Shown here piece by piece: positions 58,643 to 64,000 of a DNA stretch of 64,000 nt. The notes under the pieces were generated by a model. The model was given only the letters and a program-made list of their open reading frames with translations, was not told where the DNA came from and made no database searches. Numbering within the stretch: position 1 is the first letter of the stretch; every line of letters begins with the position of its first letter. The position numbers and the translations under genes are program-made. Source of the stretch: Mycolicibacterium sp. (lineage in GTDB: Bacteria > Actinomycetota > Actinomycetes > Mycobacteriales > Mycobacteriaceae); contig NZ_JAEMTA010000017.1 of the NCBI RefSeq assembly GCF_016462545.1, positions 1 through 64,000 of the forward strand. The letters run 5' to 3'.

Positions 58643-60904
58643 GTGGAGCGTTACGAACGGGTCCGGTTGACCAACCCCGACAAGGTGCTCTACCCGGCCA
58701 CCGGCACCACGAAGGCAGAGATCTTCGAGTACTACGTGGCGATCGCCGAGGTGATGGTGCCGCACATCGCGGGTCGGCCGGTGACCCGCAAGCGTTGGCC
58801 GAACGGCGTTGGACAGCCCGACTTCTTCGAAAAGCAACTCGCGTCGTCGGCGCCGGACTGGTTGGCGCGCGGCACAGTCGTGCACAAGTCGGGGAGCACG
58901 ACGTACCCCATCATCGACAGCCGCGAGGGGCTGGCCTGGATCGCCCAGCAGGCCTCGCTCGAGGTACACGTCCCGCAGTGGCGGTTCGTGGGTTCCGATC
59001 CCGGTCCCGCGACGCGCATCGTGTTCGACCTCGACCCCGGTGAGGGCGTCACGTTCCACCAGTTGTGCGAGGTCGCCGAGGAGGTGCGCGGTCTCATCAC
59101 CGACATCGGCCTGACCACCTTCCCGCTGACCAGCGGCAGCAAGGGCCTGCATCTCTACGTGCCGCTGCAGGACCCGATCAGCAGTCACGGAGCGTCCGTC
59201 CTGGCCAAACGCATCGCACAGCAGCTCGAGAAGACGATGCCCAAGCAGGTGACCGCGACGATGACCAAGAGCCTGCGCACGGGCAAGGTGTTCCTCGACT
59301 GGAGTCAGAACAGTGCGGCCAAGACCACCATCGCGCCGTATTCGATGCGTGGTCGCGATCACCCCACGGTCGCCGCGCCGCGCACCTGGGACGAGATCAG
59401 CGATCCGGATCTGCGGCATCTGACGTTCGACGAGGTGCTCGAGCGCGTCGCGCGGGACGGCGATCTGCTCGACGGACTCGACGAAAACGTGCCGATACCA
59501 GACAAACTCACGACCTATCGCAGCATGCGCGACGCGGCCAAGACGCGCGAACCGGTGCCGCAGCGCCCACCGACGGTGGGCAACGACGATACGTTCGTCA
59601 TCCAGGAGCATCACGCGCGCCGCCTGCACTACGACTTCCGGCTCGAGCGCAACGGCGTGCTGGTGTCATGGGCGGTGCCGAAGAACTTGCCGGAGACGAC
59701 CTCGGTGAATCATCTCGCGGTGCACACCGAGGATCATCCGCTCGAGTACGCGACCTTCGAGGGCAAGATCCCCAAGGGGGAGTATGGCGGCGGTGACGTG
59801 ATCGTCTGGGACTCAGGCACATACGAGACCGAGAAGTTTCGCGACAATCCCCCCGACGGACCGGAGAAGGGGGGAGAGGTCATCGTCACGCTGCACGGCA
59901 GCAAGGTATCCGGGCGCTACGCGTTGATCCAGACCGGCGGGAAGAACTGGCTGGCCCACCGGATGAAGGAACAGAAGCAGCCCACGCGAGACGATCTCGC
60001 GCCGATGCTCGCCACCCACGGGTCGGTGGAGAAGCTGTCGTCGGTGGTATGGGCATTCGAGGGTAAGTGGGACGGGTACCGGCTGCTGGTCGACGCCGAT
60101 CACGGTGAGCTGCGACTGCGTTCGCGCAGTGGTCGCGACGTCACGCGGGAGTATCCACAGCTGCAGGCCCTGGCCGCCGACCTCGCTGAGCACCACGTGA
60201 TCCTCGACGGTGAGGTGGTCGCGCTCGACGAGACCGGTGTCCCGAGCTTCGGCGAGATGCAGAACCGGGCCCGGTCGACTCGAATCGAGTTCTGGGCCTT
60301 CGACATCCTCCATCTCGACGGTCGATCCCTGTTGCGCGCCAAGTACTCCGACCGGCGCCGACTCCTCGAGACCTTGGCGCAGGGCGGCGGGTTGATCGTG
60401 CCTGAGCAGCTGCCCGGCGACGGGCCCGCGGCATTGGAGTACGCACGCGAGCACCGTTGGGAGGGGGTCGTCGCCAAGAAACGGGACGCCACCTATCAGC
60501 CGGGCCGGCGATCGCGGTCGTGGATCAAGGACAAGCTATGGCTGACGCAGGAAGTAGTCATCGGCGGGTGGCGGGCCGGCGAGGGCGGGCGGACCAGTGG
60601 GATCGGCGCGCTACTGGTCGGCGTGCCATCGGAGGGCGGCCTGCAGTTCGCGGGTCGTGTCGGGACGGGCTTCACCGAGAACGACCTGGCGAAGCTGAAG
60701 AAGACGCTCGCCCCGCTGCTCACTGATCAATCACCCTTTACAACAAGGCTTTCCGGTCCCGACGCCAAGGGCGTGACATACGTCGAACCCACGCTCGTCG
60801 GCGAGGTGCGCTACAGCGAGAGGACGTCGGACGGGCGCCTGCGGCAGCCGAGCTGGCGGGGCATGCGTCCGGACAAGTCGCCCGACGAGGTGGTGTGGGA
60901 GTAG
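58643..60904 (+). CDS. ligD: ATP-dependent DNA ligase LigD (polymerase-nuclease-ligase)
   Basis: 753 aa from GTG 58643, near the 759 aa of M. tuberculosis LigD, with the same POL-NE-LIG order. POL: VFDLDPGEG (D129, D131), SGSKGLHLY, DWSQN (D219). NE (about 315-450): QEHHARRLHYDFRLERNG, HTEDHPLEYATFEGKIPKGEYGGG. LIG: nucleotidyl-Lys K475 in EGKWDGYR, DGEVVALD, EGVVAKK. It fills, trims and seals ends held by Ku. A GATACT six bases before the GTG suggests a leaderless transcript. ku lies about 11 kb away, across the polyol genes. Confidence 0.95.
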   Translation: MERYERVRLTNPDKVLYPATGTTKAEIFEYYVAIAEVMVPHIAGRPVTRKRWPNGVGQPDFFEKQLASSAPDWLARGTVVHKSGSTTYPIIDSREGLAWIAQQASLEVHVPQWRFVGSDPGPATRIVFDLDPGEGVTFHQLCEVAEEVRGLITDIGLTTFPLTSGSKGLHLYVPLQDPISSHGASVLAKRIAQQLEKTMPKQVTATMTKSLRTGKVFLDWSQNSAAKTTIAPYSMRGRDHPTVAAPRTWDEISDPDLRHLTFDEVLERVARDGDLLDGLDENVPIPDKLTTYRSMRDAAKTREPVPQRPPTVGNDDTFVIQEHHARRLHYDFRLERNGVLVSWAVPKNLPETTSVNHLAVHTEDHPLEYATFEGKIPKGEYGGGDVIVWDSGTYETEKFRDNPPDGPEKGGEVIVTLHGSKVSGRYALIQTGGKNWLAHRMKEQKQPTRDDLAPMLATHGSVEKLSSVVWAFEGKWDGYRLLVDADHGELRLRSRSGRDVTREYPQLQALAADLAEHHVILDGEVVALDETGVPSFGEMQNRARSTRIEFWAFDILHLDGRSLLRAKYSDRRRLLETLAQGGGLIVPEQLPGDGPAALEYAREHRWEGVVAKKRDATYQPGRRSRSWIKDKLWLTQEVVIGGWRAGEGGRTSGIGALLVGVPSEGGLQFAGRVGTGFTENDLAKLKKTLAPLLTDQSPFTTRLSGPDAKGVTYVEPTLVGEVRYSERTSDGRLRQPSWRGMRPDKSPDEVVWE

Positions 60905-60913
60905 AACCCGGTC

Positions 60914-62110
60914 TCATCGACTCGCTGCGGTGTCGTTGGTGCGCACCGGGGGGACCAGAGCCGACGAGACGAGGTGGCGGCGCAACCGTCCGCTCGATAC
61001 CCGAAAGAGGCAATTCATTGCGGCGAGGGTGCCGCGGACGTCGTCGCGGGCGGTGAGGTAGGTCCAGCGATGGGCCTCGGGCAATTCGAAGAACTGCTCG
61101 AAGAAGTCCGGGACCTCCGTCGGTGGCATCCGCAACAGCGACTCCAAGCCGATCCGCCGGACGTGGTGGACGACCCGCGCGTCGAGCGGCCACACGGTCT
61201 TTCGGGCCGCTGTCATGGCCCGGCTCGGGTCGCCAGGCAGATGCGCGGCGAGCGCGGCGGCCACCCGCGGGGCGAGCTGTAGCGACGACGCCAGGCTGAA
61301 TCCGGTCGCCGGGTGAATCAGCGGCGCGGCCGCTCCGAAGCCGAGCGCGCCTGCCCCGCGGTGTCGCGGATGGTCCACCCGGAAGAACACCTTCTCGCTG
61401 CGCGCGTCCTTCCTGGGCTCGATACCGTGGCGCTCCAGCCGGGCGTGCAGCCGCCGGCGCAGCGTGGACAGTGACAGTGCCGGCCGGCGTGCCAGCGAGG
61501 TTTCCTCCACCAACACCTGGCCGCCGCCGAGCGGAATGACGTAGAGGAACGTCGGCCAACCGGTTTCGCCGTGATCAGCGCGCCAGTCCATGAAGAGTGC
61601 CTCGCCGGGTGCGATCAGCGGAGCGGCTGCATCCTGATCGACGATCACGCCGTAAGCGGTCTGTGCCGCGGGCGCCCGGTGCGACGACGTCGGGTCCAGG
61701 GGTCGCGCGCCGCCGCCCGCGTCGATCACGACAGAGGCCCGCAGGTGCGATCCATCGGCGAGGGCGACCACGCCTGGCTCCGGCGACCCGAGGACGCGCC
61801 CGGCATGGATCGTCACCCCCGTCAGCCGGTCGGCGAGGTGGGATTGCAGAGCGGGCACGTCGAGAACGGCGTACTCCCAGCCCAACTGGTGCTCGGTGCG
61901 GGCGATCACCCGGCCGGCGGCGCGGGCCGCGACGACGGTGGCGGGGAGGTCGACCGGCAACTCCCGGCTCCACATCCCATAGGTCGCGGTCCACGGCCGC
62001 TCCGGGGCCGGATCGACCAACCCGGTGGCCAGTCCGAGCCGTCCGCACGCCCCCGCCAGGGCCACGCCCGCCGGGCCGCCCCCGACCACCAACACGTCCA
62101 TTGGTCCCAT
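60914..62110 (-). CDS. Lycopene cyclase-family FAD protein
   Basis: 398 aa. FAD loop VLVVGGGPAGVALAGACGRLGL at the start, YGMWSRELP, the cyclase block VIDAGGG, and PLIHPATGFSLASSL near residue 265 are typical of CrtL-type lycopene beta-cyclases. It would form beta-rings in carotenoids, but no phytoene synthase or desaturase gene is nearby, so a related polyene substrate is possible. ATG 62110 or the internal ATG 62101 may be the start. It ends 9 nt from the ligD stop. Confidence 0.84.
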   Translation of the reverse strand: MGPMDVLVVGGGPAGVALAGACGRLGLATGLVDPAPERPWTATYGMWSRELPVDLPATVVAARAAGRVIARTEHQLGWEYAVLDVPALQSHLADRLTGVTIHAGRVLGSPEPGVVALADGSHLRASVVIDAGGGARPLDPTSSHRAPAAQTAYGVIVDQDAAAPLIAPGEALFMDWRADHGETGWPTFLYVIPLGGGQVLVEETSLARRPALSLSTLRRRLHARLERHGIEPRKDARSEKVFFRVDHPRHRGAGALGFGAAAPLIHPATGFSLASSLQLAPRVAAALAAHLPGDPSRAMTAARKTVWPLDARVVHHVRRIGLESLLRMPPTEVPDFFEQFFELPEAHRWTYLTARDDVRGTLAAMNCLFRVSSGRLRRHLVSSALVPPVRTNDTAASR

Positions 62111-62158
62111 CGTGCCCTGCCGGCCGCCGGTCGACGGTGCGACCCTCGGGAAGCTCGG

Positions 62159-63631
62159 TCAGCTACGACCCGATGCCGGGGTGCGGGGCATCGCGACGAT
62201 CGCGACGGCGGTCGCGATGGCGACGACCAACACGCCGGCGAACACCGCTGCCGACCCCGACCGGATGGCCGCGGGACCGACGGAGTGGATGTCGCCCGAG
62301 CCGAAGATGGAATTCGCGATCGCGCCGAACACGGCCACGCCGACCGCGCTGCCCAGCGAGCGCGCAAACATGTTGGTGCCCGTGACGACGCCACGTTCGT
62401 TCCAATCGACGCTCGCTTGTGCCGAGATGAGCGTCGGAACCGCGAGCAACCCCATGCCGGCGCCGATCACGAAACAGGCTGCGGCGACGATGGAGACGTT
62501 GGGTCGGTGCGCAATCGCGGCCAGCACCCCCGAGCCGCCGACGACCAGCGTGGCGCCGATCAACGCGGTGTTCTTGAAACCCCACCGCAAATAGAGTGAG
62601 CCGGCGATGGCCGCCGTGGCAGGCCAGCCAATCGTCAACGCGGCCAACGCAAGACCCGCGATGATCGGCTCGACGTTTAGCGACCCCTCGAGGTAGGTCG
62701 GCACGTAGGAGGTCAAACCCATCAGAATGGCACCGACGCCGAACGCGACGATGGTCGTCACACACAGCAGTCGACGGGAGAAGACCCACAGGGGCAGAAT
62801 CGGCTCTGCCGCCCGACGCTCCGCGAGGACGAAGGCCACCAGGAGCAGGACGCCCACGGTGAAGGCGACGATGCTCGGCGCCGAGGTCCAGGGCCAGGTC
62901 TGACCCCCACCGAGGACGGCGAGAACCAGCGACGTCATCGACAGGGTCAACAACACCGCGCCCAGGATGTCGACGGTTGCGTGCCGCGGCGTCACGGTCT
63001 CGTGGAAGTGCCGGTTGAACATCCACGCCGCCAGCACGCAGAGCGGGATGTTGATCAGGAAGACGCCGCGCCAGAACCCGAGCTGCGCGAAGACGCCACC
63101 CAACATCGGCCCGATGACCGACGACACGGCCCACACGCTGGCCAGATAGCCCTGCACCCTGGCGCGTTCGGCCACCGTGTAGATGTCGCCGACGATCGTC
63201 ATGGCCGTGGGCTGTACCGCGCCGGCGCCGAGGCCCTGAATTGCGCGAAAGACGATCAGCGCGAGCATGTTCCACGCCGTTGCGCACAGGATCGAGCCCA
63301 CCAGGAACAGGCCGATCCCCAGTAGCAGGATCGGCTTGCGCCCGAACACGTCGGAGAGCTTCGCGTAGATCGGCGTGGTCACGGCCTGCCCGAGGAGGTA
63401 TGCCGAGAACAGCCAGGGGAACTGGTGGAAGCCACCCAACTCACCGACGATGGACGGCACCGCGGTCGCCAGGACCGTCGAGTCGATGGCCACCAACCCG
63501 GTACTGAGCATGACCGAGATGAGAACGGGTCCTCGCTCGGATCGAAAACCGACCGCGGACGGCGTGGGCGTCGTCGTCCCGATGGTCGACTCTGGATTCA
63601 CTTCGGCACCCGTCTCGCTAGAACCATGCAC
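62159..63631 (-). CDS. DHA2-family MFS multidrug exporter
   Basis: 490 aa, about 14 helices. VAIDSTVLATAVPSIVGEL (helix 1 motif D1), LSDVFGRKPILLLG (motif A), FRAIQGLGAGAVQPTAMTIVGDIY (motif B) and GPMLGGVFAQLGFWRGVFLINIP (motif C) are all present, marking a drug/proton antiporter of the EmrB/QacA group. ATG 63631 gives a 35-residue cytoplasmic tail; an in-frame GTG at 63601 is possible. The natural substrate is unknown. Confidence 0.9.
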   Translation of the reverse strand: MHGSSETGAEVNPESTIGTTTPTPSAVGFRSERGPVLISVMLSTGLVAIDSTVLATAVPSIVGELGGFHQFPWLFSAYLLGQAVTTPIYAKLSDVFGRKPILLLGIGLFLVGSILCATAWNMLALIVFRAIQGLGAGAVQPTAMTIVGDIYTVAERARVQGYLASVWAVSSVIGPMLGGVFAQLGFWRGVFLINIPLCVLAAWMFNRHFHETVTPRHATVDILGAVLLTLSMTSLVLAVLGGGQTWPWTSAPSIVAFTVGVLLLVAFVLAERRAAEPILPLWVFSRRLLCVTTIVAFGVGAILMGLTSYVPTYLEGSLNVEPIIAGLALAALTIGWPATAAIAGSLYLRWGFKNTALIGATLVVGGSGVLAAIAHRPNVSIVAAACFVIGAGMGLLAVPTLISAQASVDWNERGVVTGTNMFARSLGSAVGVAVFGAIANSIFGSGDIHSVGPAAIRSGSAAVFAGVLVVAIATAVAIVAMPRTPASGRS

Positions 63632-63690
63632 ACCGTGGCCGCTGCCAGTGTCCCAGGGCCGTCGGTGTGGCCCTCTATTCGGTCAGAGTC

Positions 63691-64000
63691 TCAGGACAGC
63701 GGTGCGGTCAGTTCGATGTTGATGTCATCGGGATCCTGGATCGACAGGATCGCGATCCCGGCGTCGCTCAGATCGATGATGTCGCCATGGGTGATGCCGG
63801 CATCGTCGAGCGCCTTCAGGGCGCGCTCGAGCACTGACCGGTCCGACACGGCGAAGCTGACGTGGTCGAGGCCCGTTCGCGTGGAATCGAACCGGTCGTC
63901 ACCCACGGGACGAAGCCCGAACAGCGTGCCCTGCGGTGTTTGGTAGACCACCCCGCCGTAGAACTTCTCGACGGATTCCGTCACGCCGGGCTCATCGACC
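63691..64000 (-). CDS. Glyoxalase/VOC-family protein, C-terminal part
   Basis: The frame is open to the window edge (upstream residues VDEPG), so the protein is cut at its N-terminus. About 103 residues are visible, holding the second VOC module: TGLDHVSFAVSDRSVLERALKALDDAGI and DPDDINIEL, where His and Glu are metal ligands. GTG 63984 would give 97 aa, but the missing first half of the fold argues that the true start lies beyond 64000. Substrate unknown. Confidence 0.78.
   Translation of the reverse strand, partial: VDEPGVTESVEKFYGGVVYQTPQGTLFGLRPVGDDRFDSTRTGLDHVSFAVSDRSVLERALKALDDAGITHGDIIDLSDAGIAILSIQDPDDINIELTAPLS

Noticed and set aside
1..64000. CRISPR array, insertion sequence, prophage or integrase
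   Set aside because: No regularly spaced repeats, transposase, integrase or phage structural genes were found on either strand.

Overview
The window is high-GC actinobacterial DNA, almost certainly from a rapidly growing environmental Mycobacterium (Mycolicibacterium type). The reasons are a Rv0904c-Rv0910-like block (accD3, echA6, two hydrolases, ctpE, a small protein pair), a complete sigK-rskA operon with ufaA1, an MPT63-type secreted antigen, the NHEJ pair Ku and LigD, a 13E12/DUF222 endonuclease, CsbD-like proteins and mycobacterial control elements (LexA-, KstR- and DtxR-like boxes, leaderless starts). M. tuberculosis names are given from memory of those families, not from a search.

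Layout. 1-3 kb: edge of a DUF222 endonuclease gene, a membrane protein, and an ADP-ribosylglycohydrolase/phosphatase fusion facing a NUDIX (NrtR-like) regulator across a palindrome. 3-15 kb: accD3 facing echA6, then a tight chain of metallo-hydrolase, serine-hydrolase lipoprotein, ctpE, Rv0909/Rv0910-like pair, cyclopropane synthase and amidohydrolase, meeting an opposing K+ channel gene with RCK domains on both sides of the pore. 15-23 kb: small metabolic genes, CsbD-like protein, and a thiolase/carotenoid oxygenase/tandem-HxlR operon. 22.7-30 kb: GAF-ANTAR regulator, arylsulfatase, zinc alcohol dehydrogenase coupled to an MgtA-like P-type ATPase. 30-33 kb: exported proteins, tRNA-Arg(CCU), CsbD protein, F420-type oxidoreductase. 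33-38.5 kb: the six-gene Rv0449c-Rv0444c-like operon ending in sigK-rskA, read from a SigK-like promoter that appears to fire directly onto a GTG start. 38.5-46.7 kb: amidohydrolase, APC permease, STAS protein, MntH with a GGCT/poly-gamma-glutamate hydrolase fusion, and an SDR/dehydrogenase pair under a perfect KstR-type box. 46.8-61 kb: Ku and LigD flank a polyol catabolic island (fructokinase, mannitol dehydrogenase, SorC regulator, ABC transporter, DUF4032 kinase-like protein) plus a second DUF222 gene. 61-64 kb: lycopene cyclase, DHA2 drug exporter, truncated VOC protein.

Genes are packed with repeated 4-nt ATGA/GTGA overlaps and almost no space at convergent ends. At least ten genes have a TANNNT hexamer exactly 6 nt before the start codon, which predicts leaderless mRNAs and helps fix starts. 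No insertion sequence, prophage, CRISPR array or rRNA was seen, and no gap of 300 bases lacks a gene.
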